Numbered from the stretch's first letter, positions 14,625 to 23,012 are shown. The stretch is DNA of 64,000 bases from an uncultured Eubacteriales bacterium (GCA_934501435.1 CAKSTW010000006.1:1-64000); one strand, 5' to 3'. Notes: generated by a model not told the origin, from the sequence alone. Program-made: numbers and translations.

Positions 14625-14942
14625 ATGTTTTGGGATACGTTCCTATCGCTCTGCGCCGACAAAAAGGTATCGCCGACAAGAGCCTGTAAAGATATGGGGC
14701 TTTCAAACGCAACCGCCGTTCATTGGAAAAAGGGAGCGATACCAAACGACGGAACGGTCGCAAGAATCGCCAAATATTTTGAAGTTCCGCAATCGGCGCT
14801 GACGGACGGGAGCAGTCTGAATGCCGATTCCGAAAAGGAAAAACTTTTTATAAAACTTTTTAACGACGCTCCGGAAGAAGACAGAGTTTATGTGATACAG
14901 GTTCTTCAAAAGCTTCACGATCTCCGAGAAGAAAGGAAATAG
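14625..14942 (+). CDS. XRE-family helix-turn-helix repressor
   Basis: A 105-residue phage-repressor-like protein. The N-terminal HTH covers about residues 3-60 (FLSLCADKKVSPTRACKDMG, then SNATAVHWKKGAIPNDGTVA) with a typical turn before GLSNATAVHWKK; the acidic C-terminus (NDAPEEDRVYVIQVLQKLHD) probably dimerises. The ATG at 14625 follows AGAAGGAG by four bases; the frame remains open upstream to 14595 but without a ribosome site. It stands opposite the winged-helix operon and is bracketed by an inverted 16-base repeat that may hold its operators. Confidence 0.85.
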   Translation: MFWDTFLSLCADKKVSPTRACKDMGLSNATAVHWKKGAIPNDGTVARIAKYFEVPQSALTDGSSLNADSEKEKLFIKLFNDAPEEDRVYVIQVLQKLHDLREERK

Positions 14943-15164
14943 TCTTGTTCTTTTCTTCCTCGGAACATTCCGAAAACAAGGTCTTTGCCTGATTTGTTTT
15001 TTCCTTTTTATCCTGCATAAGAAAATCCTCCGGCATTAAAGCCATCGTTCGGGCAGAGAAAAAGCAAACATTACGGTTCGATAAATTTCTTTTTCTCCGC
15101 ATCCCTGCCTGTACATTTCGCGACTGCTTTCATTATATCACAAAAAGTGAAATATCTCAAGGTT

Positions 15165-15194
15165 AAAAATCGACAAATATCACTGTCGATTTTT
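15165..15194. terminator. Hairpin carrying the right copy of the XRE-flanking repeat
   Basis: AAAAATCGACA (15165-15175) pairs with TGTCGATTTTT (15184-15194). It can terminate the XRE transcript, and both arms contain the TGTCGATTTTT core seen upstream of the XRE gene, so it may also be an operator. Confidence 0.6.
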
Positions 15195-15210
15195 GGATAA
15201 TATGCACAAA

Positions 15211-15237
15211 AAGTCCTCCGATTTTGTCGGAGGACTT
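15211..15237 (-). terminator. Terminator of the HelD-like gene
   Basis: AAGTCCTCCGA (15211-15221) pairs with TCGGAGGACTT (15227-15237), followed leftward by TTTTTG. It begins 28 bases past the stop. Confidence 0.8.
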
Positions 15238-15264
15238 AATTTTAATGCAGTTCAAACGGAATTA

Positions 15265-17412
15265 TTATTCAAATATTCCGTCTTCAAATTCTGCGACAGC
15301 AAGCATGTGAAGCGCGCGGGAACAGGAAACATAAAAAAGACTGTCTTCGCCGGAAAATTCTTTTCTCCTGTCAGCGACGATTACGGCGTCAAATTCAAGC
15401 CCCTTTACAAGATAGGACGGAATTATGACGTTTTGCCCGGGAGAAACGGAGTCGTCTTCTCCCACAAGATATACTCTTGCCTTTTTTTTGAGTTTTTCGT
15501 AAAGTTTTTCGCAATCGGAAAAACTTCGGCAAATTATCGCGTTTGAAAGGTATTTTTCATTTTTGAAACCGTCGAGAACGGCGGCGGTCTCTTCAACCGA
15601 AGAAATTTTCACAAACTCGACGGGATGCCCGTTTCTGTCAAGGTACTTTATATCACGGTTATCGCTGCAGGCGTCGATTGTTTTCAGGTAATCGTTGATC
15701 TCTTTAGTCGATCTGTACGACCTGTTAAGACGGTAATATTTGATCTGTTTTTTCGGGAAAAAGTCCACGATATTTTCTATTCCGCACCCCTCGGGATTTG
15801 TTTTCTGGCTGACGTCTCCGAGAACGGTAAATTTCGCACCCGTGAAAATTTTTGAAAGCAAGACATAAACGACAGCCGAATATTCCTGAGCCTCGTCGAC
15901 GACTATCTGCGAAATTTTATGATACGGTCTTATGTCTCCGCGCAGATATTTAAGATACGCCATCGGGAAAAGATCTTCGTAATTCATACGCTTTTCCGCG
16001 AAATTCGCCGCACATTCATCGTAACATTCGGGAATGAGTTTTTTCACGGTCGCAAGATATGTCTGCCTGATATTTACGTTTCCGAAAGCTCCGTTTATCG
16101 TATCCGTAACGGAAGAGACCACTCTCTTCCATTCCTTTTCTTTTTCGACCTGTTCTTCGAAATCGGTAAACCGTATGCTTCCGCCGGATTCCTGCTGAAG
16201 ATCGAAAAGCCATTTTTCGAGATATTTGTCCTTATACTCGTTTTCGATATCCTGCAAAACAATGCTTAAAATCTTATTTTTACGCATTGACGGATTATAA
16301 TTTTTGAAAATGAGTTCGTAATATTTTCTGAATTCATCGGCGGAAAGAATCATATTTCCGTCGAATACTATATCGCAGTATTCGGTATTGTACTGCCCCT
16401 GCGAAAGAAAACAGCGTTCGAGTTCCCTGCAGAATTCAAGGCTTCCCTTTTTGCTTTCACCCGAAGGACAGACTCTTCCGAGGTGTCTTTCCATACAGTC
16501 GGCATATCCCTCTACCGAAACATCGTCGAAAAACTGCGTAAAGAATTCATAAAAGCCCTGCTGCGTGACTTTTTCTTCTCCGAGTTCGGGCAAGACGTCT
16601 GCAATATACGAATTCCAGACATTGCTCGGAGAAAATATTATAACGTTCGACGATGAAAGCGTATCTCTGTTATGATAAAGAAGATATGCGATACGGTGTA
16701 GAGCAATGGATGTTTTTCCGCTTCCCGCAACGCCCTGAACAAGAAGAAGGTCGCAGTCGTCTTCTCTGATTATTGTATTCTGCTCTTTCTGAATCGTCGA
16801 AACAATGGTTTTGAGTTTAAGGTCGGCGCTCTTGCCGAGTTCGTCCTTCAATATGTCGTCTTCGATCGCTATATCGCTGTCAAACATATATTTAAGTTTC
16901 GAATTTTCAATCTTAAACTGTCGGCGGAGAGAAATATCCCCGAAAATTCTGCCCATGGGGCTGTCGTAGAACGCCCTGCCTATTCCCTGATCATAGAAAA
17001 GAGAGGAAATATCGGCTCTCCAGTCGCATATAAGGATATCTGAGGTGTCGGCGTCGATAAAAGACGACTGACCGATATAAAATTTTTCGGGATCGCTTCC
17101 ATCTTCGGTAAAATCTATTCTGGCAAAATACGGCGTTTTCTTTTGCCGCGAAAGTCTGTCCTCCTGCTGACGCAGTCTCTCAAAACGCGCGGTATCGTTC
17201 TGCTCGTTCTGAGTTATCTGCATGACCTCCTGCATTTCGGTCGACGGATTAAGCGAGCCGCGGGAAAAATCTTCCCAAATACGGCTCCGTTCCTCGACGA
17301 TACGGCTTTTGAGTTCGGAAGTCGCCGCCCTGTTCTGAGAAAGAGATTCGGAAATTTTTCCGACCGTAAATTTAAGTTGTTCTTTTTCCTTTGCAAGCTC
17401 TCTGACTTCCAT
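15265..17412 (-). CDS. helD: HelD-like superfamily 1 helicase / RNA polymerase recycling factor
   Basis: HelD proteins are UvrD-like ATPases that pry stalled RNA polymerase off DNA and help recycle it. The 715 residues begin with a long charged coiled coil (about 1-80), the arm HelD inserts into the polymerase channel, followed by the Walker A GVAGSGKTSIALHRIAYLLY, a DEAQ-type Walker B (IVVDEAQEYSAVVY) and helicase motifs III-VI (LGDVSQKTNP, LNRSYRSTKEI, SYLVKGLEFDAVIV, FYVSCSRALHML). The start at 17412 has AAAGGAGG seven bases upstream; the frame is open to 17718 only across its promoter. It is transcribed alone. A generic UvrD-like helicase is the alternative, but the N-terminal coiled coil favours HelD. 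Confidence 0.88.
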   Translation of the reverse strand: MEVRELAKEKEQLKFTVGKISESLSQNRAATSELKSRIVEERSRIWEDFSRGSLNPSTEMQEVMQITQNEQNDTARFERLRQQEDRLSRQKKTPYFARIDFTEDGSDPEKFYIGQSSFIDADTSDILICDWRADISSLFYDQGIGRAFYDSPMGRIFGDISLRRQFKIENSKLKYMFDSDIAIEDDILKDELGKSADLKLKTIVSTIQKEQNTIIREDDCDLLLVQGVAGSGKTSIALHRIAYLLYHNRDTLSSSNVIIFSPSNVWNSYIADVLPELGEEKVTQQGFYEFFTQFFDDVSVEGYADCMERHLGRVCPSGESKKGSLEFCRELERCFLSQGQYNTEYCDIVFDGNMILSADEFRKYYELIFKNYNPSMRKNKILSIVLQDIENEYKDKYLEKWLFDLQQESGGSIRFTDFEEQVEKEKEWKRVVSSVTDTINGAFGNVNIRQTYLATVKKLIPECYDECAANFAEKRMNYEDLFPMAYLKYLRGDIRPYHKISQIVVDEAQEYSAVVYVLLSKIFTGAKFTVLGDVSQKTNPEGCGIENIVDFFPKKQIKYYRLNRSYRSTKEINDYLKTIDACSDNRDIKYLDRNGHPVEFVKISSVEETAAVLDGFKNEKYLSNAIICRSFSDCEKLYEKLKKKARVYLVGEDDSVSPGQNVIIPSYLVKGLEFDAVIVADRRKEFSGEDSLFYVSCSRALHMLAVAEFEDGIFE

Positions 17413-17446
17413 TGCGACGCCTCCTTTACAAAAACAAATTTTATTA

Positions 17447-17475
17447 AGTATACCACAAATACGGAAAAAAGTCAA
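17447..17475 (-). promoter_or_regulatory. Promoter of the helD-like gene
   Basis: On the minus strand TTGACT (17470-17475) and TATACT (17447-17452), 17-base spacer, 35 bases before the ATG. It resembles the degV promoter through the spacer as well. Confidence 0.75.
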
Positions 17476-17480
17476 TAAGC

Positions 17481-17508
17481 AAAAAAAATGCCCCACAAAC
17501 GTGGGGCA
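17481..17508 (-). terminator. Terminator after fucI
   Basis: TGCCCCAC/GTGGGGCA stem (17489-17508) followed leftward by eight T's, eight bases beyond the fucI stop. It ends the whole ylxM-to-fucI transcript. Confidence 0.9.
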
Positions 17509-17515
17509 ATAAAAT

Positions 17516-19321
17516 TTATTTTTTGAAAAGAGGTCCGAAGTTCTGGCAAGCCCTGTAATCCTGTCCCTCTTTATCCATTCCGAAAGCGTTCCATGCCGCC
17601 GGTCTGAATATTTCTTCCTCGGGAACATTGTGCATACAAACGGGAATACGGAGAATAGAGCAAAGAGTGATAAGGTCGGCGCCGATGTGTCCGTAAGAAA
17701 TCGCACCGTGGTTTGCACCCCAGTTGTTCATTACGTCGTAAGCCGATTTGAAAGAGCCTTTACCTGTGGTTCTCGGAGTGAACCATGTGCAGGGCCATGT
17801 CGGGTTGGTTCTTTCCATAAGAGTATGGGAAACTTCGTCGGGAAGATTTACCGTCCAGCCTTCGGCGATCTGCAGAACAGGTCCGAGACCTTTTACAAGA
17901 TTAAGTCTGATCATAGTTGCGGGCATCTCGGCACGGGTCGTAAAGGAACTGGAAAATCCGCCACCGCGGAAGTTATCAAAGCCCGCTTCGCACCATACGG
18001 TAGCGTCGGTCATCTTCTTGATGTCTTCGTCGGTGACTTCCCACCACTTCTTCATAAGGTGGTTGCCGTCTTTGTCGGTTGCTTCGCCGCAGGCGTCGAG
18101 GCAGGCGGCTCCGGAATTGAGAAGATGGATAACGCCGCCGTTTTCTTTCGCAACACCTTCGAATTCATAGCCCGTTACTCTCTTTGTCGCTTCGGGAGAC
18201 CAGTATGTACGGACGTCGGCAAATATCTGTGCTCTGCCTGTAAGCAGTTTCATAAAGAGCATTCCGAGACCGTTCAGAATATCGTTTTCTGTTGCAAGGA
18301 TATACGGCTCTCTTGCTCCGTTATGGTCAAAAGTGGAGTTGAGAAGAGCCTCGGGATAGTCGCAGTTCGGCCAGTGGTCGGTCCACTGTCTCTGTCCCTG
18401 GAAACCTGCGGCAATGGCGTTATGTCCGACCATTTCCTCTTCAAAGCCTTCGGGAAGATCGGGGTTTCCGTTCATAAGGTCTTTGATTATGCAGTACATC
18501 TTAATGATGAATTCCCACTGCTTATCTTTCTGATCTCTGTTGAAACGAACGAAGTCGGGGTTATCGTCTCTGCCCTCTTTGCAGTGTTCTTTCGCCCATT
18601 TAAGAGCCTTTTCATACTCTTCTTTGTTATAGATTCCTTCTTCCATACGGCGGAGAATTTCGACTTCGTCGATAGATTCGACTCTCATTCCGAGATAATC
18701 TTCGACAAACGACTGATCCATTATGGAACCGCCGATACCCATGGTTACGGAACCTATCTGGAGGTAGGATTTGCCTCTCATTGTCGCGGCAGCGACAGCG
18801 GCTCTTCCGAAGCGGAGAAGTTTATCTTTTACGTCATCGGGAATATTCGTAACGTCGTTTATATCCTGAACTTCGTGTCCGTAGATACCGAATGCGGGAA
18901 GCCCTTTCTGCGCGTGAGTTGCAAGAACAGACGCAAGGTAAACGGCACCGGGTCTTTCGGTTCCGTTAAATCCCCAAACAGCCTTAATGGTATGGGGGTC
19001 CATATCCATGGTTTCGGAGCCGTAACACCAGCAGGGAGTTACGGTAAGGGTTATATCGACGCCTTCTCTGCGGAATTTGTCCGCGCACGCAGCGGATTCG
19101 GGAACTCTTCCGATAGTGCTGTCCGCAACAATGACTTTTACGGGTTCGCCGTTCGTATAGGTGAGGTTTTCCTCGAAAAGTTTCTTTGCCGCAAGAGCCA
19201 TTCCCATGGTCTGGTCTTCAAGGCTTTCGCGGAGTTTCATCGGGCCGCGGCGTCCGTCGATTGTCGGTCTTATTCCGATTACGGGCATGTGACCGCAGTA
19301 TCTTGATCTTTTTTCTGACAT
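17516..19321 (-). CDS. fucI: L-fucose isomerase
   Basis: Interconverts L-fucose and L-fuculose (also D-arabinose/D-ribulose) using Mn2+, the first step of fucose use. The 601 residues are full length (the E. coli enzyme is 591) and show the family opening MPVIGIRPTIDGRRGPMKLR, WGFNGTERPGAVYLASVLAT, the metal and catalytic Glu/Asp segments around 330-360 (TFDHNGAREPYILATENDIL) and the C-terminal HGAISYGHIGADLITL. AGGAGGACAGACA precedes the ATG, and the start is only 12 bases after the trmD stop with no terminator between, so it is the last cistron of a translation operon. No fucK or fucA homologue is in the window. Confidence 0.95.
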   Translation of the reverse strand: MSEKRSRYCGHMPVIGIRPTIDGRRGPMKLRESLEDQTMGMALAAKKLFEENLTYTNGEPVKVIVADSTIGRVPESAACADKFRREGVDITLTVTPCWCYGSETMDMDPHTIKAVWGFNGTERPGAVYLASVLATHAQKGLPAFGIYGHEVQDINDVTNIPDDVKDKLLRFGRAAVAAATMRGKSYLQIGSVTMGIGGSIMDQSFVEDYLGMRVESIDEVEILRRMEEGIYNKEEYEKALKWAKEHCKEGRDDNPDFVRFNRDQKDKQWEFIIKMYCIIKDLMNGNPDLPEGFEEEMVGHNAIAAGFQGQRQWTDHWPNCDYPEALLNSTFDHNGAREPYILATENDILNGLGMLFMKLLTGRAQIFADVRTYWSPEATKRVTGYEFEGVAKENGGVIHLLNSGAACLDACGEATDKDGNHLMKKWWEVTDEDIKKMTDATVWCEAGFDNFRGGGFSSSFTTRAEMPATMIRLNLVKGLGPVLQIAEGWTVNLPDEVSHTLMERTNPTWPCTWFTPRTTGKGSFKSAYDVMNNWGANHGAISYGHIGADLITLCSILRIPVCMHNVPEEEIFRPAAWNAFGMDKEGQDYRACQNFGPLFKK

Positions 19322-19333
19322 TGTCTGTCCTCC

Positions 19334-20035
19334 TTATTTATTATTTTTCTTTTTTATGTATCGGCTGTATAAGTCTTTTCTTCTTTCTTTCGTTATAAGA
19401 AGAGACTGTTCGAGCCGCCATTTTTTTATGTTTGCTTCATGACCGCTCAGCAGAACGTCGGGGACTTTGAGTCCGTCAAGTTCTGCGGGTCTCGTATACT
19501 GAGGGTATTCCAGAAGCCCGCTTGCAATACTTTCGTCTTCGTAACATTCGCTTGCGGAAAGCACTCCGTCGACCATTCGCGAAACGCAGTCAACAAAAAC
19601 CATAGCTCCGAGTTCTCCGCCCGAAAGGACGTAGTCCCCGATCGAAATTTCCTCGTCAACAACAGCGTCGAGCGCTCTCTGGTCAATCCCCTCGTAATGA
19701 CCGCACAGAAGCGTGATATTTTCTTTTTTAAGAAATTTTTTCGCTCTGTTCTGTGTGAGTTTTTTACCTTTCGGAGAAAGATATATGCAGTAGGTATCGG
19801 GAACTTCCGCTTTGATCTGCTCAAAACACTCCATGACCGGCTTTGCCTGCATCACCATTCCCATACCTCCGCCGTACGGATAATCGTCGACGTGACGGTG
19901 CTTATTATCCGAAAAATCGCGTATATCGTGACATTTAACGGTAATAAGTCCCGCCTTGCGCGCCCTGCCGATAATGCTCGACATTAAAAACGCATCGACT
20001 TCCGTCGGGAAAAGCGTCATTATATCAAATCTCAT
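19334..20035 (-). CDS. trmD: tRNA (guanine-37 N1)-methyltransferase
   Basis: Methylates G37 of tRNAs reading CNN-type codons, preventing frameshifts. The 233-residue protein begins MRFDIMTLFPTEVDAF and has the SPOUT trefoil-knot SAM site (LLCGHYEGIDQR, SIGDYVLSGGELGAMV) and YPQYTRPAEL. Its ATG overlaps the rimM stop by four bases, as in many Firmicutes. In most Clostridia rplS follows; here fucI takes that place. Confidence 0.97.
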   Translation of the reverse strand: MRFDIMTLFPTEVDAFLMSSIIGRARKAGLITVKCHDIRDFSDNKHRHVDDYPYGGGMGMVMQAKPVMECFEQIKAEVPDTYCIYLSPKGKKLTQNRAKKFLKKENITLLCGHYEGIDQRALDAVVDEEISIGDYVLSGGELGAMVFVDCVSRMVDGVLSASECYEDESIASGLLEYPQYTRPAELDGLKVPDVLLSGHEANIKKWRLEQSLLITKERRKDLYSRYIKKKNNK

Positions 20036-20541
20036 AAGTCGAAAAGTCCCTCAAGCGGTCTGATCTTCATTGTTCCGCCTTTGATATCGGTAGAAACGAT
20101 ACAGTCCTTTATCGCCGGAATATAACGTTTTACGGTTTTCCCGTCCCCGATTTTTTCGGTAAGTTCGTAGACGTCGTTTGCACCCGGCTGTAAAACGTCC
20201 GATATTTCGCCGTAGAACTTTCCCGTATCCGCGTCGCGCACCGAAATTCCGATAAGGTCCGAAATAAAATATTCGCCCTCGTCAAGAGAAAAAGTATCGC
20301 GCGGAACGGAAATTATACGGTTGCGGAATTTTTCGGCGGCTTCGGGAGTATCGACGCCATGAAGTCTGAAAAGGATATTGTCGCCGTGAAGTCTTGCCGC
20401 GTCTACCGCATAAGGCTCTCCGTCGATAAAAAGTTCTTTGACCCCGAGCAGGCTTTCGATATCCGAAGTCCATAAAACCGCTTTAATATCGCCTTTTATT
20501 CCGTGAGTATTAACGATTTTTCCTGTTTCTATCAAATCCAT
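20032..20541 (-). CDS. rimM: 16S rRNA processing protein
   Basis: RimM binds ribosomal protein S19 and assists maturation of the 30S head. The protein has the N-terminal beta-barrel (LIETGKIVNTHGIKGDIKAV) and the PRC-like C-terminal domain (YFISDLIGISVRDADTG, GANDVYELTEK, IPAIKDCI). The ATG at 20541 (169 residues) matches the family N-terminus; an upstream TTG at 20592 would add 17 unusual residues and sits too close to its GGAG. Confidence 0.93.
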   Translation of the reverse strand: MDLIETGKIVNTHGIKGDIKAVLWTSDIESLLGVKELFIDGEPYAVDAARLHGDNILFRLHGVDTPEAAEKFRNRIISVPRDTFSLDEGEYFISDLIGISVRDADTGKFYGEISDVLQPGANDVYELTEKIGDGKTVKRYIPAIKDCIVSTDIKGGTMKIRPLEGLFDL

Positions 20542-20602
20542 AAGCGTTCCGATGAATATAAAACCGAGCGTCAGCCGGAAAAACCCGGACAACGCTCCGT
20601 TA

Positions 20603-20833
20603 TTATAAAATATCTATGTTTATCTTTTTGCCTTCCCTGTAAGCGGCAGCCTTGACGATACAGCGCAAAGCCTTTGCGACTTTACCCTGTTTTCCGATAA
20701 CAAAACCTTTGTCGTCCTCCGCAACGGTTACGTTGTAGACCGTCACATCGTCGCGCATTTCGCCCTCTTCCACCTTGACGGCGTCAGGGTCTTTGACCAT
20801 GTGTTTAATAATATAAAGAATAAGATCTTCCAT
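20603..20833 (-). CDS. khpA: KH-domain RNA-binding protein (KhpA)
   Basis: KhpA is a single KH-domain RNA chaperone that pairs with KhpB and affects cell division and sRNA networks in Gram-positives. The 76 residues carry the GxxG loop as IGKQGKVAKALRCIV. It sits between rpsP and rimM, the conserved position. Confidence 0.92.
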   Translation of the reverse strand: MEDLILYIIKHMVKDPDAVKVEEGEMRDDVTVYNVTVAEDDKGFVIGKQGKVAKALRCIVKAAAYREGKKINIDIL

Positions 20834-20869
20834 AATTTTTTTGCCTTTCGTTCGTGAAGCCCATATTCA

Positions 20870-20895
20870 GCTTGGAAAGGCAAACCTTTCCAAGC
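20870..20895 (-). promoter_or_regulatory. Intercistronic hairpin between rpsP and khpA
   Basis: GCTTGGAAAGG pairs perfectly with CCTTTCCAAGC over 11 bp with a four-base loop. There is no T run after it, so it is more likely an RNA stability or processing element than a terminator. Confidence 0.55.
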
Positions 20896-20913
20896 CGTCG
20901 GAAACTTCAACAA

Positions 20914-21165
20914 TCAGAGAATTCCGCTGTCTTTGAAAAGTCTTTTAACGACATCGGTGGGCTGAGCGCCGTTCTTGAGCCAGGTCTTCGCCTTTTCGCC
21001 GTCGATATTAACAGCCGAAGGCTCTGCAAGAGGATTATAGGTGCCTATTTCCTCGATAAATCTTCCGTCTCTGGGATAACGGGAATCCGCCACTACGACA
21101 CGGTAGAAGGGAGCCTTTTTCGAACCCATTCTGCGCAATCTGATTTTTACTGCCATTTTGTTCAC
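20914..21165 (-). CDS. rpsP: 30S ribosomal protein S16
   Basis: An 83-residue ribosomal protein, recognised by MAVKIRLRRMGSKKAPFYRV, VVADSRYPRDGRFIEEIGTY and NPL. AGAGGTGAACAAA precedes the ATG. It follows ffh, as is standard in Firmicutes. Confidence 0.97.
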   Translation of the reverse strand: MNKMAVKIRLRRMGSKKAPFYRVVVADSRYPRDGRFIEEIGTYNPLAEPSAVNIDGEKAKTWLKNGAQPTDVVKRLFKDSGIL

Positions 21166-21213
21166 CTCTAAAATTTTTCTTTTATATAAAACGGTATCGC
21201 CGTCTCATAGCAA

Positions 21214-22551
21214 TTATTTTTTCTTTTTCTTTTTGGTTTTCTTTTTGGAAATGCTGCCGAACCCCGGTACTCTTTTCATCATCGTTTTCATCTGTTCGAA
21301 CGATTTGAGAAGTCGGTTTACATCTTCGACTTTAAGTCCGCAGCCCGCCGCTATTCTCTTTTTGCGGGAGGAATTGATGATTTCGGGGTTCTCTCTTTCG
21401 GCGGGGGTCATCGAAAGAATTACCGCTTCGGTGCGGCTTATCTGTTTTTCGTTTATTTCAGCCCCCTTAAGCGCCTGTTTGTTGACGCCCGGCATCATTC
21501 CCATTATCTGGTCGAGAGGTCCCATATTTTTGAGCTGCTGCATATTGTCGAGAAAATCATTGAGATCCATTTTGTTCTTTCTGATCTTCTCTTCAAGTTC
21601 CAGCGCTTTTTTCTCGTCGAAGGATTTTTCCGCTTTTTCTATAAGGGAAAGAACGTCTCCCATTCCGAGAATTCTCGAAGCCATTCTGTCGGGGTGAAAA
21701 GGTTCGAGATCTCCGAGTTTTTCGCCCGTACCTATAAACTTTATGGGTTTTCCCGTAACGTATTTAACGGAAAGCGCCGCGCCGCCTCGCGTATCGCCGT
21801 CGGTTTTGGTGAGAAGAACGCCCGTTATATCAAGTTCTTCGTCAAAACTTTTCGCGACGTTCACGGCGTCCTGACCGGTCATTGCGTCAACGGTAAGAAT
21901 GATTTCTCTCGGTTCGACAGCCGCCTTTATATCTTTGAGTTCCGTCATCAGCGCTTCGTCGATATGCAGACGTCCCGCCGTATCGAGAAAGACCATATCG
22001 TAGCCGTGGTCTTTCGCGTGGCTTACCGCTTTTTTCGCGATAGTTACGGCGTCGGTGCCTTCAGGCATCGTAAAAACGGGAACTCCCGCTTTTTCGCCCA
22101 TTACCTGCAGCTGCAGAACAGCCGCGGGACGGTATATATCGCACGCCGCAAGCAGCGGTCGTTTGCCCATATTCTTAAAATAGAGCGCGAGTTTTGCGCA
22201 ATGGGTGGTTTTTCCCGCGCCCTGAAGACCGCAAAGCATAACGACGGTCGGAGGCTTTGACGCAAAGCGTATCTTATCGTTTTCGCCGCCCATAAACGAG
22301 GTGAGTTCCTCGTTTACTATTTTAATTACCTGCTGCGCGGGGGTAAGGCTTTCGAGGACGTCCGCCCCCGTCGCTCTTTCCGAGACCTGCGCGACAAAGT
22401 CTTTTGCGACCTTGAAGTTTACGTCGGCGGAAAGGAGCGCCATACGTATTTCACGCATTACTTCCTTTACGTCCGCTTCGGAAAGTTTGCCGCGGCTTTT
22501 CAGTTTTCTGAATATATTTCCGAGTTTTTCGGAAAGGCTGTCAAAAGCCAT
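21214..22551 (-). CDS. ffh: Signal recognition particle GTPase Ffh (SRP54)
   Basis: Ffh binds SRP RNA and signal sequences and docks ribosomes to FtsY for membrane insertion. The 445 residues contain the N domain, the GTPase domain with GLQGAGKTTHCAKLA, DTAGR, TKTDGDTRGGAALS, and the methionine-rich M domain (about 300-430; MGPLDQIMGMMPGVNKQAL, SRKKRIAAGCGL). The lysine-only tail is normal for the family. Shine-Dalgarno GAAGGAGAT. It is co-transcribed with ylxM just upstream. Confidence 0.97.
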   Translation of the reverse strand: MAFDSLSEKLGNIFRKLKSRGKLSEADVKEVMREIRMALLSADVNFKVAKDFVAQVSERATGADVLESLTPAQQVIKIVNEELTSFMGGENDKIRFASKPPTVVMLCGLQGAGKTTHCAKLALYFKNMGKRPLLAACDIYRPAAVLQLQVMGEKAGVPVFTMPEGTDAVTIAKKAVSHAKDHGYDMVFLDTAGRLHIDEALMTELKDIKAAVEPREIILTVDAMTGQDAVNVAKSFDEELDITGVLLTKTDGDTRGGAALSVKYVTGKPIKFIGTGEKLGDLEPFHPDRMASRILGMGDVLSLIEKAEKSFDEKKALELEEKIRKNKMDLNDFLDNMQQLKNMGPLDQIMGMMPGVNKQALKGAEINEKQISRTEAVILSMTPAERENPEIINSSRKKRIAAGCGLKVEDVNRLLKSFEQMKTMMKRVPGFGSISKKKTKKKKKK

Positions 22552-22565
22552 TTCAAAAATCTCCT

Positions 22566-22955
22566 TCAGTCTTTGAGTATTGAGTCGAAATCTGCGAGAA
22601 TAGCCGTCAGATCCTTTATGATCTCGGCGGGAAGATATTTCCTCTGGGCGTAATCTTTTATTTCCTTAAGGGATTCCGCCGCGCGCCTTATTTTATCGTT
22701 CGTATCGGTCGTCTTGGCAACGACTCCGAGTTGTTCTTCCATATTCAGAAGAAGTTTTTCACCTCTCCTGATATTGTCCCAGACGCCCTGTCTCGTGATA
22801 CCCGTCTGTTCCGAAATTTCCGAAAGCGACAGGTCGTCCTGAAAATAGAGGTCCATGGCGGCAAACTGTTTTTCGGTAAGTACTTTACCGTAGCAGTCAA
22901 GAAGCAGAGCCATTTTTACTCTGTCGGTTCCCGACGACGTGTCAACCTTTGCCAT
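22566..22955 (-). CDS. ylxM: YlxM-family DNA-binding protein (UPF0122)
   Basis: YlxM is an all-helical protein with a sigma-region-4-like HTH, linked to ffh in Gram-positives and reported to influence SRP function. The 129 residues show DRVKMALLLDCYGKVLTEKQ and the HTH DLSLSEISEQTGITRQGVWD. The ATG at 22955 is preceded by GGGGGAAATGT; the longer open frame to 23024 crosses the leader hairpin. First gene of the ylxM-ffh-rpsP-khpA-rimM-trmD-fucI operon. Confidence 0.92.
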   Translation of the reverse strand: MAKVDTSSGTDRVKMALLLDCYGKVLTEKQFAAMDLYFQDDLSLSEISEQTGITRQGVWDNIRRGEKLLLNMEEQLGVVAKTTDTNDKIRRAAESLKEIKDYAQRKYLPAEIIKDLTAILADFDSILKD

Positions 22956-22980
22956 ACATTTCCCCCGTTTCTTTTTTATT

Positions 22981-23006
22981 GCTGTAAAGTAAAACATCTT
23001 TACAGC
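22981..23006 (-). promoter_or_regulatory. 5'-end stem-loop of the ylxM operon mRNA
   Basis: GCTGTAAAG (22981-22989) and CTTTACAGC (22998-23006) form a perfect 9-bp stem. The predicted transcription start, seven bases after the -10, is about 23006, so the transcript would begin with the stem, a known stabilising arrangement. Confidence 0.55.
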
Positions 23007-23012
23007 ACGTCT

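Larger units (their letters stand above)
14943..15264. other. 322-bp intergenic stretch with two hairpins
   Basis: No supported gene was found between the XRE and helicase stops. It contains the repeat-bearing hairpin at 15165-15194 and the helicase terminator at 15211-15237. A possible 80-residue leftward frame here lacks a ribosome site and overlaps the XRE gene. Confidence 0.6.

Noticed and set aside
14860..15102. 80-residue leftward frame between the XRE and helicase genes
   Set aside because: No ribosome site or promoter, overlaps the XRE 3' end, and no family resemblance; kept only as a note in the intergenic entry.
17630..19306. 558-residue open frame antisense to fucI
   Set aside because: It lies entirely opposite a full-length conserved enzyme gene, has no ribosome site and reads as Arg/Cys/Ser/Phe-rich non-protein-like sequence, a shadow frame.
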